Counted from the first letter of the stretch, positions 1 to 9,608 are shown. The stretch: DNA of 64,000 nucleotides from Natrononativus amylolyticus (GCF_024362525.1 NZ_CP101458.1:372001-436000), one strand, 5' to 3'. A program made the numbers and translations. The notes: generated from the sequence alone by a model not told the origin.

Positions 1-29
1 GCTAACTAATTCGGCTAGCATTCATACCT

Positions 30-557
30 ATGGACATAAACCGCCACGATGCAAGCGGCACGAACGGTGCGATAAATGCGCAGAAAACCGCCTGGAAGCA
101 AACGATCGAGGAGATGGCCAATCTGGCCTCTAGTCTGGAAGCCGATGGCTGGGATGTCTGTGAGATTCCCGCTGGGCACACATCGGCGGAAACGCGGACC
201 CAGGGAGACTCAGATCGGTTTGGGCTCGTGTATGTAATTCCCGGAAACAAGGTCGAACCGTTCGAAAAGGCGTTCGTTGAGGGTGGATTCCCTCAGTACC
301 GCGTCTTCAAGCGGGATCTGACGGGGCGAACGTACCTCCTTACGCAGTTACTCGAACCGTCGAACGGGCGGGCGATCTTACTGGCAGGAAACGTCTCGAT
401 GTACGATCTCGCGACACTCGTGGATGTCGCTGTCGAAGAGGACGAGATGTACACGCACGTTCAGACGCTAGACACGACGCATATGGGAAGTTTCCGACAC
501 GACTCCTACGAGCACTTCTTTCCGAATCCGGAACGGTACAGTCAGCACCGCCGGTAA
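30..557 (+). CDS. conserved haloarchaeal hypothetical protein
   Basis: A 175-residue acidic soluble protein with no signal peptide or membrane segment. The N-terminal half is predicted helical (about residues 15-40), followed by alternating strands and helices and a charged C-terminal segment rich in His and acidic residues. The sequence resembles a family of uncharacterised haloarchaeal proteins, but I cannot name a function. It starts at an ATG 29 bases from the left window edge, so its upstream context is not visible. It converges with the minus-strand M23 peptidase gene that ends about 100 bases downstream. Coding reality is supported by haloarchaeal amino-acid composition and length; the function is unknown. 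Confidence 0.7.
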   Translation: MDINRHDASGTNGAINAQKTAWKQTIEEMANLASSLEADGWDVCEIPAGHTSAETRTQGDSDRFGLVYVIPGNKVEPFEKAFVEGGFPQYRVFKRDLTGRTYLLTQLLEPSNGRAILLAGNVSMYDLATLVDVAVEEDEMYTHVQTLDTTHMGSFRHDSYEHFFPNPERYSQHRR

Positions 558-655
558 CGCTCTTTCGAACAACACCTTCGCCGTGTGCATTGCCGGTTCG
601 GGTTTGAAATCGAGCACCGTTCAACGGTGAATTCCAAACGGATAGCGTGGGGTGG

Positions 656-2122
656 CTACGGCCGGGACGGGAAGTCGTTACGGTGTTCTGCATCCCGGAG
701 TGCCGGATACGGATCGTACCGAGGTCCGGCTGCCAACCCGACCGCATCGAAGTCCGAGGGCTGATCATCGCTCAGCAGTCCGGCGTTGTCCCGGATTTCG
801 AAGTGGAGGTGAGGGCCCGAGCCGGTGACGCCGGACTCGCCGAGCCAGCCGATGTGCTGGCCGCGCTCGACGGTGTCACCCGGCCCGAGCGTCCGGTCCT
901 CCTCCGGGTGGGGAGCGTAGGCTTGGTCGTGTGCCCCTTGTTCGTCGATTCCGAGGTGGAGATACCCGTACATGTACTTATCATCGTGTGAATCGACGTG
1001 GATCTGATACCCACCGCCGCTACCCGGCGTCATATCGACATGCGAATCCGGGTGGCCGGGCATCCAGTCACGGATGACTCCGCCTCGGGCTGCATACACC
1101 TTGGCACCCGCTACCGGGTATCCGTCTTCGTCTTCGTCACGTGGGAGATTCTGTACGGTTCCGTCATCTCCCCACTCCTCGTACATATCTACACCACGGT
1201 GAACGCGAGCCCCGCCATCGCGATGCTCGGCCCATCCATCCGGATACCAGATATCGCGTTTGTTCGCCGCGAGTGGGTGTGTGATCTCCTCCGGGAATGA
1301 CATGAAATCGAGCTCCGGATCGCGCTGAAGGGCCCAGAACGTTCTCGCAGAGGCCCGGGGCGGCGTATCCGGTGGCGTCTCGCCCGGTCGCCATTCTCCA
1401 GGATGGTTGGGAACGGCAATACCGATCTCCCAGACGACGATATCGGTCTCTTCTCCGTCAGCGCCGGGTACGAAAAGCCCAACGCCACCTTCGAGCGTGA
1501 CGTCGACATCGACCGGGCCGAGCGTCCACCCTCGCGGTTCACGCGCACCCCACTCCCAGACTCGTAGCCAAGCTTGGTCGTCAACGACGCGGAGTCGCTG
1601 GGCGATCTCGGTACCCGAATCGATCGCGTCTCCTGCGGCTCCTTTGATTGTCACTTCGGAATCGTACTGAGCGAGTCGGGCCTTTTCCGACGTCGAACTG
1701 CCGCCGAGGACACCGCTGTTCTCGTCATCTGAGGCGCGTGCGAGAAGTTTGAGTCGGTTCGTCAGTGAGGACGCCGCTTCGTTTCGCCACACGCAAAACA
1801 ACTCACAGTCGTCGACGTCGGGAACGCTTGTCAAACGCACGCCGTCTGTCCCGGTGCCACTCTTTTGCAGTCTGAGACAGCGTTCCGTTCCGTCGATTTC
1901 TCGCCGCATCTCTTCGTCGACATTCACCGACAGACCGTCTCCGGCGGTCGGGTACGCCGCCTCTACGTCTTCCGGCGTCGAGCCGATCGAATCTTCGCTG
2001 AATCCCCGAAAGTAGTGGTGTTGTGTCTCCGATGCGGCCACCGAAGTCGTTCCGGCCAGCGCGTAGGTGCCGGCAGCGATCGTTGATACGCCCATCATTT
2101 TGAGGAAGTGTCTTCGCTCCAT
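656..2122 (-). CDS. Tat-exported M23 family metallopeptidase (copy 1)
   Basis: 488 residues. The N-terminus has a twin-arginine motif (RRHFLK, residues 3-8) and a hydrophobic stretch to about residue 30, predicting Tat export. Residues about 35-240 look like a beta-sandwich (LamG or concanavalin-like) carbohydrate- or surface-binding domain. The C-terminal half is a LytM/M23 domain: the first zinc motif is HRGVD in the segment GGARVHRGVD, and the second is HLHFEIR after GSGPHLHF; YLHLG lies between. Family knowledge: M23 enzymes are zinc endopeptidases that cut glycine-containing peptides, classically peptidoglycan cross-links. Archaea lack murein, so the substrate must be foreign cell wall or other peptide. 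It is a paralogue of the protein at 9651-11030, and 120 bp of the catalytic part is identical in DNA. Confidence 0.9.
   Translation of the reverse strand: MERRHFLKMMGVSTIAAGTYALAGTTSVAASETQHHYFRGFSEDSIGSTPEDVEAAYPTAGDGLSVNVDEEMRREIDGTERCLRLQKSGTGTDGVRLTSVPDVDDCELFCVWRNEAASSLTNRLKLLARASDDENSGVLGGSSTSEKARLAQYDSEVTIKGAAGDAIDSGTEIAQRLRVVDDQAWLRVWEWGAREPRGWTLGPVDVDVTLEGGVGLFVPGADGEETDIVVWEIGIAVPNHPGEWRPGETPPDTPPRASARTFWALQRDPELDFMSFPEEITHPLAANKRDIWYPDGWAEHRDGGARVHRGVDMYEEWGDDGTVQNLPRDEDEDGYPVAGAKVYAARGGVIRDWMPGHPDSHVDMTPGSGGGYQIHVDSHDDKYMYGYLHLGIDEQGAHDQAYAPHPEEDRTLGPGDTVERGQHIGWLGESGVTGSGPHLHFEIRDNAGLLSDDQPSDFDAVGLAAGPRYDPYPALRDAEHRNDFPSRP
788..907. repeat. 120-bp perfect inverted repeat, arm 1
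   Basis: The 120 bases 788-907 are the exact reverse complement of 10785-10904. I compared them base by base and found no mismatch. Both arms encode the same part of the M23 catalytic domain, from PEEDRTLGPGD through HLHFEIRD. The genes diverge immediately outside the arms, including at silent positions. The arm is GC-richer than the sequence around it. This points to recent gene conversion between the two paralogues or a recently shared donor. Confidence 0.95.
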
Positions 2123-2290
2123 GACGGTACTTATAACATGCCACTATCAAGCTTAAATACAGTACCTGTTAAAGGAGGTTTATCATACTCTTCTGAGTAA
2201 TTATATCATAATAGATCTCGGTGTGGTGTAGCGTAGTGGAAGATCAGATCGCCTCTCGCACGATCGATGTGTAATAGACACGGAATCAGT
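2123..2290. promoter_or_regulatory. AT-rich upstream region of M23 copy 1
   Basis: 168 bases between two minus-strand genes. Just upstream of the M23 start, reading on the minus strand, there is a TATA-like TATTTAAG around 2145-2155 and a second ATAA-rich element nearer the ATG. The middle part is strongly AT-rich (several ATTATAT-like runs). A promoter for the M23 gene is likely; I see no separate gene. Confidence 0.45.
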
Positions 2291-2707
2291 TCAGACTCCT
2301 ATACCGAGCACTCGTTCCATCAGAAACGAAACCAGAAGCAGCCACACGCTCGCGATGTATAATTTCACCCCCGTAGGAAGTCGGACCGAATCGTCATCAT
2401 ACCACTTCAGCGGCGGCAGACGGTTGAGTCTCCGTTGCAGATTCGGGCCGCTCCGCCGATCCAACTCGATCCGCTTTTCCGTTCGCTTCGAGCCCCACTT
2501 CTTCGGCGTCCGTGGCCAGAGTAGCACGGTCGCGTAGCCGATCAATAACCACGCGAGGACGAACAACCACGCTTTCACGACCTCCGGATGCGCCCCGAAG
2601 GGAATACTCAACACAACCGCTAGTCCAATTCCGATAAGAGTTATCGCTATCGTGTACACGGAGGCATCTAGCCCCATGACGAACCAGCGATTGGGAGTTT
2701 CGGACAT
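2291..2707 (-). CDS. small membrane protein, unknown function
   Basis: 138 residues with three predicted membrane segments, at about residues 12-35, 42-62 and 113-135. A positively charged cytoplasmic loop (residues 65-105, rich in Arg and Lys) lies between the second and third. The topology is typical of small haloarchaeal membrane proteins of unknown function. It lies between the peptide-transporter operon and M23 copy 1 on the same strand, about 150 bases downstream of the last ATPase gene, so it may belong to the same transcript. No catalytic motif is visible. It might be an accessory subunit of the transporter or simply an unrelated neighbour. Confidence 0.65.
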   Translation of the reverse strand: MSETPNRWFVMGLDASVYTIAITLIGIGLAVVLSIPFGAHPEVVKAWLFVLAWLLIGYATVLLWPRTPKKWGSKRTEKRIELDRRSGPNLQRRLNRLPPLKWYDDDSVRLPTGVKLYIASVWLLLVSFLMERVLGIGV

Positions 2708-2859
2708 TCGTTCTCACCCACCCGTCCGAGCGATCTCGCTCGTCATCTCCCTACCAGTAGTTTAATTCGACCGATATGTGTTTCGATCATCGTGTTCGCC
2801 CTCGAGGACGAGACAGATCAGGATGCCGTATTTCCTCTTCTCGCGCAGGAAGAGTGTCG

Positions 2860-4197
2860 TCAGTCATCTGCGGCGATGATCGTTTCATAGAACGCCCCCG
2901 GCTCCCGGTAATCCTCGTCGTGCCGGTGACAGTGGCTCACTCGACCTTCGCTACCGATGTCGCGCGCTTCGGGGTTGGTGCGGTCGCACACGCTTCCGAA
3001 CTGTTCGCGTAAGTATGTGCGCGCATCCTCTTCTTCTCCGTTCTCAAGCAACGACATCGCGTGATCGACGTGTTCGGCGATGGCGGGGTCTACACGTCGA
3101 TCGCCGAACAGTTCCTCTCGCAGGTCCGAAACGCCGTCCATTCTGGAATCCCGACCGAGCAGTTCGCGAGCGCGATCGAAGAGCGACTGATCGACATAGG
3201 ATCGCTCGCGGAGTATGTTTCGGAACATCTCGACCCGTGTCCACAGGTCGTCATCGACATCGCGATATCGATCCGGGCGTATCTTCATCGGACAGCGAGT
3301 CGTAAACGGACAGCCCCTCGGTGGATGACGCGGGCTTGGCGGGGTACCCCGGAGCGTAATTCGGTCTTTTTCGACGGTGGGATCGGGCTCCGGAATCGCC
3401 GACAGCAACGAGTGGGTGTACGGATTGGCGGGCTCTTGGAACAGTTCTTCGGTCGGTCCGACTTCCATAACGTTACCGAGGTACATGACCGCCACTCGAT
3501 CACAGATGTGACGCACCACGCTGAGGTCGTGGGCGATAAACAAGTACGTGAGGTCGAACTCGTCCTGAAGATCCGTTAGCAGATTGAGTATCTTCGCTTG
3601 AACGGATGCATCGAGTGCGCTCACCGGCTCGTCCAAAATGATGAATTCGGGCTCGAGTGCGAGTGCACGAGCGATCCCGATACGCTGCCGTTGTCCGCCA
3701 CTGAACTGGTGCGGATATCGGTAGTAGTGGTTTTCTCGGAGTCCGACGGTCTCGAGCAGGTTTCGAACGCGGTTTCTCCGCTCCCGCGGTGTCTTCCACT
3801 CGTGGACGTCCAACGGCTCGCGGATGATGCTGCCAACGGTCATCCGCTCGTTGAGACTCGAGTTCGGATCCTGAAACACCATCTGCGTTCGCCGTCGCCA
3901 CTGTTTGAGGTCCTCTTTTTCCAGGGACGTGATGTTAGTGCCGTCGAACAGAATCTCGCCGTCTGTTACTGTTTCAAGCTGGATCAGCGTTCGTCCGAGC
4001 GTGGTCTTTCCACAGCCGCTTTCGCCGACGAGGCCGAGCGTTTCGCCCCGCTCAATCTCCAGCGTGACACCGTCGACCGCTTTGACCGGCGTTGCGCCGA
4101 AGAAACCACCCTCTTCGTAGTATGTCTTCAACTCGTTGATTTCGACCAGCGGGTCGTCAACCGTTCTCCCCCGCCGCTTCAGGCGTTCACGACTCAT
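2860..4197 (-). CDS. oligopeptide ABC transporter ATP-binding protein (DppF/OppF type) with inserted C-terminal domain
   Basis: 445 residues. Walker A GESGCGKTT, signature FSGGQRQR and Walker B FIILDEPVSALD identify an ABC ATPase of the peptide family. After the nucleotide-binding domain comes the oligopeptide-transporter C-terminal domain with GCPFTTRCP. The usual short stretch before the last two Cys residues is replaced by roughly 100 acidic, mostly helical residues (containing the LRE-ELFGD and LLENGEEEDA segments) before VCDRT and SHCHRH. The family is normally about 320-340 residues long, so this is unusually large. It overlaps the upstream DppD-type gene by 4 bases (ATGA), indicating translational coupling. 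It would pair with the other ATPase to power peptide import. Confidence 0.92.
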   Translation of the reverse strand: MSRERLKRRGRTVDDPLVEINELKTYYEEGGFFGATPVKAVDGVTLEIERGETLGLVGESGCGKTTLGRTLIQLETVTDGEILFDGTNITSLEKEDLKQWRRRTQMVFQDPNSSLNERMTVGSIIREPLDVHEWKTPRERRNRVRNLLETVGLRENHYYRYPHQFSGGQRQRIGIARALALEPEFIILDEPVSALDASVQAKILNLLTDLQDEFDLTYLFIAHDLSVVRHICDRVAVMYLGNVMEVGPTEELFQEPANPYTHSLLSAIPEPDPTVEKDRITLRGTPPSPRHPPRGCPFTTRCPMKIRPDRYRDVDDDLWTRVEMFRNILRERSYVDQSLFDRARELLGRDSRMDGVSDLREELFGDRRVDPAIAEHVDHAMSLLENGEEEDARTYLREQFGSVCDRTNPEARDIGSEGRVSHCHRHDEDYREPGAFYETIIAADD

Positions 4198-5279
4198 CGT
4201 TCACCTCGGTTCGAGTCAGAGGTGGTCTCCATCGGATTGCTTCGCTGACGATCGCGGTTCACATGTCTGTCTTCAGGATACAGCAGACACGCAGCGGCGT
4301 GATCGGTCGACTCACCGACCGAAACGAGCTCGGGGTGAACGGAACGGCATTCGTCAAACGCCTCGGGACAACGGGGGGCGAACCGACAGTACGCCGGTGG
4401 TTGATTCGGCGTGGGGACATCGCCCTCGATCGTCGTGAGTCGCTCTGCGCCAACATTTCGACTCGGGATACTGGCCAGTAACCCCTGCGTATACGGATGA
4501 CTCGGGTTCACGAAGAGGTCTTCGACCGGAGCTGATTCGACGATTTCTCCGGCGTACATTACGTTGACGCGGTCTGCAATCTCGGCGATAACGCCCATAT
4601 CGTGGGTGATAAACATGATGCTTAGATCTCGTTCGTCCTGAATTTCTGTGAGCAGTTCCAGTATTTGGGCCTGAATCGTGACGTCGAGGGCCGTCGTCGG
4701 CTCGTCACAGATCAACACGTCTGGCTTACACGCGAGCGCCATCGCGATAATCGCTCGCTGGCGCATGCCACCCGAGAACTGATGCGGGTACTCGTCAACT
4801 CGCCGCCGCGCATCTGGAATCCCGACTGACGCGAGAAGGTCGATCGCTTCGTCTTTGGCCGCGTTTCCTCGGAGCCCCTGGTGTAACCGGAGTGCTTCTT
4901 TGATTTGATTGCCTACCGTATACACGGGGTTGAGACTCGTCAACGGATCCTGGAACACCATCGCGATTTTTCCGCCACGGTACGAATGGTACTCCGCCTC
5001 GCTCTTGTCGGTCAACTCCTCTCCCTTGAACCTGATGCTACTCCCCTCAAGCACCCGGCCGGGCGAGTTGATGAGCCCCATGACCGAGCGAGCGGTGACG
5101 CTCTTTCCGGAGCCGCTCTCGCCGACGATTCCAACGGTTTCACCGGGGTAGATGTCGAAGCTCACACCGTCGACCGCACGGATCACCTCTTTTTCCGTGA
5201 AGAACGCAGTCTCTAACCCGCGAACCGAAAGCGTCGGCGCCTCTCCCGCTCGGTCACGCGTCGATTCTGGTGTCGCCAT
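4194..5279 (-). CDS. oligopeptide ABC transporter ATP-binding protein (DppD/OppD type)
   Basis: 361 residues from the ATG at 5279; a longer upstream frame overlaps the permease gene and is Arg-rich in the manner of out-of-frame sequence, so I reject it. Walker [10 protein letters not shown], signature FSGGMRQR and Walker [13 protein letters not shown] are intact. The C-terminal domain has Cys residues spaced C-x6-C-x6-C and a later C ([15 protein letters not shown], then AACLL), the pattern associated with an Fe-S cluster in Dpp ATPases. Start and stop overlap with neighbours (one base with the permease stop, 4 bases with the next ATPase), so the operon is tightly coupled. Confidence 0.93.
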   Translation of the reverse strand: MATPESTRDRAGEAPTLSVRGLETAFFTEKEVIRAVDGVSFDIYPGETVGIVGESGSGKSVTARSVMGLINSPGRVLEGSSIRFKGEELTDKSEAEYHSYRGGKIAMVFQDPLTSLNPVYTVGNQIKEALRLHQGLRGNAAKDEAIDLLASVGIPDARRRVDEYPHQFSGGMRQRAIIAMALACKPDVLICDEPTTALDVTIQAQILELLTEIQDERDLSIMFITHDMGVIAEIADRVNVMYAGEIVESAPVEDLFVNPSHPYTQGLLASIPSRNVGAERLTTIEGDVPTPNQPPAYCRFAPRCPEAFDECRSVHPELVSVGESTDHAAACLLYPEDRHVNRDRQRSNPMETTSDSNRGER

Positions 5280-6751
5280 CAGGCACCACCTCCTGCAGCA
5301 CCGGCTTGTGCCTCGTCGTGTGCGCTCGAGGCCTGACTCTGTGGGTCGATCGCGTCGCGGATGCCGTCGCCGAGGGCGTTGAACGCCGTGACGATCAGCA
5401 CGATACAGAATCCGGGCAAGAGCGAGATGTGCCACGAGGGACTCGCCACGTACGCTTGGCCGTAATCGATCGCCCGCCCCCACTCAGGAGTCGGCGCGTT
5501 CACGCCCAAACCGAGGAACGACAGTCCTGCGACGCCCACGATAACTCCGCCGAGACTCATCGACGAGTAGACGAGCAAATAGCCGAGAATGTACGGAAGC
5601 ATGTGTTTTTTCATCGTCGTTCCCGGCCCCTGCCCGTAGCTCTTCGCGGCGTCGATCCACTCCTGCTCTGCCACCTGAAACGCCGGCCCGCGCACCGATC
5701 GCCACAGCCCCGGCCAGCCGGTTGCCGCGAAAATCAGCGCGAGTATGAAGCCGCCGCTATAGATGTCTGCGAGCCACGTCCCGCCGAGAACGACCGAGAG
5801 CATGATGATCAGTAGCAGTCGCGGCATCGCCTGAACCGAATCACCAATGAGAACGACGCTGAGATCGATCCGGCCCTTATAGTACGCCGTTGCGAGCGCG
5901 AGAGAGGCCGCGATCACCCCTGCGAGCGTGATCGTTAAGATGCCGATCGCTAATGAGACCCGGGCGCCGAACGCCATAAACGTGAACAGGTCCTTCCCGT
6001 CGTGGAGTGTGCCGAACGGGGCAAACCTGTCGTAATCGTCATAACTCAGTGGGCCGACGTTATTTGGCCCGGCGCCTCGTGACACCGCCCCCTGATTCGC
6101 CTCACCGACGGTGATCGTCACTACGTTGCCAACCGACTCGTCGTAGTACTCCATCTGGTGACCGTACGGATTGTCTATATTCTCCGCGAAGGTCGTCGGA
6201 GCGAGCACCGGAGCGAAAAGCGCCATGACGAGGAACAGGATCACGATCACGAGTCCGAACTGGCCCCACCGGTGTGTTCGCATCCGGTTTATCATGTCGT
6301 CTCGCGGCGTCCAGTCTGCGTACCGGTACTCCGTTCGAAACAGCAGGTACCCCTTCCAGATCCAGAACACCCACACGAACGCGTACGCGTAGACGAGAAC
6401 GACGCGAATCGCCCATGCGGCCGCCGGTGAGAGTCCGAGGAATGTGCCTTGCCACCCCTCACCGGGAACATAATACCCCTGGTTCGGAACGGTCTCTTTC
6501 GAGAGCAGGACGGGGAGGTCTGCTATCCACTCTCCGGCGGCTAACAGGACGGAGACGCCTGGAACCACCAGGAGTGGCTCCCACGGGATCCGGGAGACGA
6601 CGCCGTCAGCGAACATCCCGAACTGCAGGGCGAAGAGGATCGACACGCCCACCAACCAGAACACCGCAGGGCCGGGGTTCGCTTTGATCCGCTCTCTCAG
6701 TGGCAAGATGTCGTCGTCGGCTGCCTCCGGTTCGAAGTTCGAGTCGTTCAT
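5279..6751 (-). CDS. oligopeptide ABC transporter permease (DppC type), long form
   Basis: 490 residues, well over the usual 280-320 for DppC. About the first 165 residues are an extension with three or four hydrophobic segments and a charged stretch (WTPRDDMINRMRTHRWGQFG) that precedes the normal DppC start. The core permease has the cytoplasmic EAA-like loop around the segment EWIDAAKSYGQGP and a C-terminal membrane segment ending in FNALGDGIRDAIDP, typical of peptide permeases. It overlaps the DppB-type gene by 4 bases and the DppD gene by one base. It should form the membrane channel with the other permease. Confidence 0.92.
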   Translation of the reverse strand: MNDSNFEPEAADDDILPLRERIKANPGPAVFWLVGVSILFALQFGMFADGVVSRIPWEPLLVVPGVSVLLAAGEWIADLPVLLSKETVPNQGYYVPGEGWQGTFLGLSPAAAWAIRVVLVYAYAFVWVFWIWKGYLLFRTEYRYADWTPRDDMINRMRTHRWGQFGLVIVILFLVMALFAPVLAPTTFAENIDNPYGHQMEYYDESVGNVVTITVGEANQGAVSRGAGPNNVGPLSYDDYDRFAPFGTLHDGKDLFTFMAFGARVSLAIGILTITLAGVIAASLALATAYYKGRIDLSVVLIGDSVQAMPRLLLIIMLSVVLGGTWLADIYSGGFILALIFAATGWPGLWRSVRGPAFQVAEQEWIDAAKSYGQGPGTTMKKHMLPYILGYLLVYSSMSLGGVIVGVAGLSFLGLGVNAPTPEWGRAIDYGQAYVASPSWHISLLPGFCIVLIVTAFNALGDGIRDAIDPQSQASSAHDEAQAGAAGGGA

Positions 6752-7767
6752 GCTGGCCCTCCTTCGTATCCGACGCGTGGATCGACTATCGTGTACAGCA
6801 GGTCCTGGATGATGTTGATGAACACCAGTAATAAGATGAAGACGAACATCAGTGAACCGACCAGTGGCAGATCACCCTGAATACACGCCTGGTAGAACAG
6901 GTATCCGAGGCCGTTGATCGCAAACACCGTTTCGACGAGAACGGAGCCACCGATCAGGAGAAACGCCTCGTACGTGATCACCGGGATGAGGGGAATGAGC
7001 GCGTTCCGGAAGATGTGTTTCCAGACGAGTAACCGTCCGGTCACGCCCTTTGCCTTGGCTGTTTCGACGTAATTCGAATTGATGGTTTCTAAGACAGCGG
7101 TGCGACCGATCCGCATCTCACTCCCCATCGACGCAGATCCGAGGACGATCGCCGCCGGCAACGTCATTTTCGTCACTATCAGAAACCCCTCGAGCGTCCA
7201 AAACTCACCCATCGGTGGGGGTGTTACAATCGGCGCTTCGACGATCCAGGACTGATAATCGAACCCGAAGAAGTATCGCTCGGAGTTCGTGAGGAGGCTA
7301 ACGAGAATGACTGCGAGCCAGAAATTCGGCATTGCACGCCAGACGATCCCGCCGAACGAGACGCCATAATCCCCCCAGGTGTTGGGGTGAAGCCCGGCGT
7401 AAAACCCGAGCGGGATCCCGATGAACAGCGAAATGACTACCGCCCAGAATCCGAGATAGATCGTTCGGGGGGCATACGAGAGAATCAGCGCGTTCGCATC
7501 CACACCGGGATGTAACACCCAGGACCGTCCCAGATCAAACGTAAAGAGACCGACCATGAAATCGATGTACTGCTCCCACAGCGGTTTGTGAAGCCCGAGT
7601 GACCGTTCGACCTCCGCATACGTCGCCGGGTCGGTTTCCTCGCCGACGATCGCAGAGGCCGGATCGACCGGCCCCATTCGAAGGGCGATGAACGTGATCG
7701 TTGTTGCGAACAGAACCACGGGGATCGAGAGGATGAGCCGTCGAAGGAAGTATCCCCAGCGGCTCAC
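6748..7767 (-). CDS. oligopeptide ABC transporter permease (DppB type)
   Basis: 339 residues with about six membrane segments. The N-terminus (RRLILSIPVVLFATTITFIALRM) and the EAA-like loop near NYVETAKAKGVTG are characteristic of DppB/OppB permeases, and the end IIQDLLYTIVDPRVGYEG is the family's usual C-terminus. It lies 130 bases downstream of the D-aminoacylase gene and overlaps the DppC-type gene by 4 bases. No gene for a periplasmic-type substrate-binding lipoprotein is present anywhere in the operon or beside it, which is unusual for a Dpp system. Confidence 0.93.
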   Translation of the reverse strand: MSRWGYFLRRLILSIPVVLFATTITFIALRMGPVDPASAIVGEETDPATYAEVERSLGLHKPLWEQYIDFMVGLFTFDLGRSWVLHPGVDANALILSYAPRTIYLGFWAVVISLFIGIPLGFYAGLHPNTWGDYGVSFGGIVWRAMPNFWLAVILVSLLTNSERYFFGFDYQSWIVEAPIVTPPPMGEFWTLEGFLIVTKMTLPAAIVLGSASMGSEMRIGRTAVLETINSNYVETAKAKGVTGRLLVWKHIFRNALIPLIPVITYEAFLLIGGSVLVETVFAINGLGYLFYQACIQGDLPLVGSLMFVFILLLVFINIIQDLLYTIVDPRVGYEGGPA

Positions 7768-7897
7768 GACCGGTCACCTCCGAGGGGAAGCCGGCCTGCG
7801 CTTCCGTACTCGGTCCGATCAGGCCCTTCAGGCCGACACCTGGGTTGCTTCTGGGTGTGCCTCCGGTCAGTCTCCGCGTCACGGCCGAGACCTCGCT

Positions 7898-9496
7898 TCA
7901 TCGAAGCGCCACCCCCGGTCGCGCCCCTGTGTGTGTTCCATCCTCGACGACGAACTCACCGTTTACCAGCACGTGCTCGATTCCAGTGGGGTACACGTCG
8001 GGCTCAACGAACGACCCACCCTGAGCGACTGTTTCCGGATCGAATACCGTGAGATCGGCACGGTTCCCCTCCTTGAGCAAACCCCGGTCGTGGAGACCCA
8101 ACCTGGCTGCAGGTTGCCCGGTCATCATGTGGACGGCTTCTTCGAGGGACAGAACCCCCTGTTCACGAACATAGCGTCCGAGAACCCGGGGAAACGTGCC
8201 GTAGGAGCGAGGGTGAGGAACCCCCTCGCCGAGCGGCCCATCGGGCTGCATCGAACTGCCGTCACTGCCGACCATCGTCAACGGGTGTTGCATCACCTCT
8301 TCGACGTCCTGCTCGCTCATACAGAAGTTCACGTGCTTGGTCCGGCTTCGATCCTCGATGAGAACGTCGATCATGATCTCTTCGGGTGACCGGGAAGAGG
8401 AATCCCGGTCGGCGAGTTCTCCGATCGACCACCCCTGGAGGTATTCGAGGTCGGGGTTTTGGACGTTCGTGATGAGAATATCGTGCCACGACCCCGCTCG
8501 CTCTGCGAGTTCTTTCCGGATACGTTCGCGCATCTCAGGGTCTTGCAGCCGTTCGAGGAGGGCGTCTGTGCCGCCGTCTTTCGCCCAGTTGGGCAGTCGG
8601 GCACTTAGACTGGTTGAGGAGGCGACGTAGGGGTACTGTTCGCACTGCACGTCGATGCCGTCGCGCTCGCGAGCGAGTTCCATCAGTCGGAGCGTGTACC
8701 GGATCTTCCCCCAGTTGGATTCGCCGACTGCTTTGTGGTGAGAGATCTGTACCGAAACTCCTGCGCGACGACCGATCTCGATTGCTTCTTCGACCGCCTC
8801 GATCAGGTCGTCTCCTTCGCTTCGCATATGTGTCGTGTAGAGCTTGCCGTGGTCGGCGGCGACAGTCGCGAGTTCGACGATCTCGTCCGTATTCGCAAAC
8901 GCTCCCGGCGTGTAGATGAGCCCTGTCGAAAGACCGACCGCTCCCTGCGAGAGCGCTTCGTCAACTATCGCTTTCATCTCTTCAAGCTCATTCTCGGTCG
9001 GGGCGCGATCTTCATACCCGAGAACGGCAGCCCGGGCGTTCTTGTGGCCAACGAGCGACCCAACGTTGAGTGATATCCCCTCAGCTTCCAGAAAATCGAG
9101 GTACTCCGCCATCGTCTCCCATTGACTCGGATCGACTGTTTCTCCTAATCCCCGGTACGAAAACCCGCCATCGACCGAGTCAGCAGCCTTTCCGTACCGA
9201 GGCGCAGTACTCGTCCCACAGTTTCCGACGATCTCGAGGGTGACTCCCTGTCGCACCTTGCTGTGTGCGTCCCGGTTTGCTGGCAGCGTAAAATCCGAGT
9301 GCGTGTGGATGTCGATAAACCCGGGTGAAATCGCCTTTCCTGACACATCGACCTCGATCTCTGCCTCCTCGGCTTCCGTTCCAACGGTCGTAATTATCTC
9401 GTTAGTCACAGAAACGTCGCCGGTGAACCACGGGGCCCCCGTTCCATCGACGATTCGAGCATTTCGAAAAATAATGTCAGGGCTCATCATGGTCAC
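7898..9496 (-). CDS. N-acyl-D-amino-acid deacylase (D-aminoacylase family)
   Basis: 532 residues of the amidohydrolase superfamily. The N-terminal metal motif GFIDIHTHSD and the D-aminoacylase signature GNCGTS are present, with later HMRSEGDD, QISHHKAVG and the catalytic-Asp region MVGSDGSSM. The length matches the family (480-540). The enzymes hydrolyse N-acyl-D-amino acids or related dipeptides, releasing free D-amino acids, in the cytoplasm. It is first in the operon with the peptide transporter, so it probably acts on imported substrates. Start choice is ambiguous by a few residues because of MTMMSPD; the third Met (MSPDIIF) is also possible. Related hydrolases (dihydroorotase or hydantoinase) are less likely given the GNCG motif. 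Confidence 0.88.
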   Translation of the reverse strand: MTMMSPDIIFRNARIVDGTGAPWFTGDVSVTNEIITTVGTEAEEAEIEVDVSGKAISPGFIDIHTHSDFTLPANRDAHSKVRQGVTLEIVGNCGTSTAPRYGKAADSVDGGFSYRGLGETVDPSQWETMAEYLDFLEAEGISLNVGSLVGHKNARAAVLGYEDRAPTENELEEMKAIVDEALSQGAVGLSTGLIYTPGAFANTDEIVELATVAADHGKLYTTHMRSEGDDLIEAVEEAIEIGRRAGVSVQISHHKAVGESNWGKIRYTLRLMELARERDGIDVQCEQYPYVASSTSLSARLPNWAKDGGTDALLERLQDPEMRERIRKELAERAGSWHDILITNVQNPDLEYLQGWSIGELADRDSSSRSPEEIMIDVLIEDRSRTKHVNFCMSEQDVEEVMQHPLTMVGSDGSSMQPDGPLGEGVPHPRSYGTFPRVLGRYVREQGVLSLEEAVHMMTGQPAARLGLHDRGLLKEGNRADLTVFDPETVAQGGSFVEPDVYPTGIEHVLVNGEFVVEDGTHTGARPGVALR

Positions 9497-9608
9497 AACT
9501 CCCAGGGTGACTACTAAAACCCCCCTCCTGACAAATTAGGGGCCGCTAACGCGCCGATTCCTGCCAAGCCGTCCGGTTTCTGGCGCTCCCGTGGCGGTAG
9601 GTAGGGTG

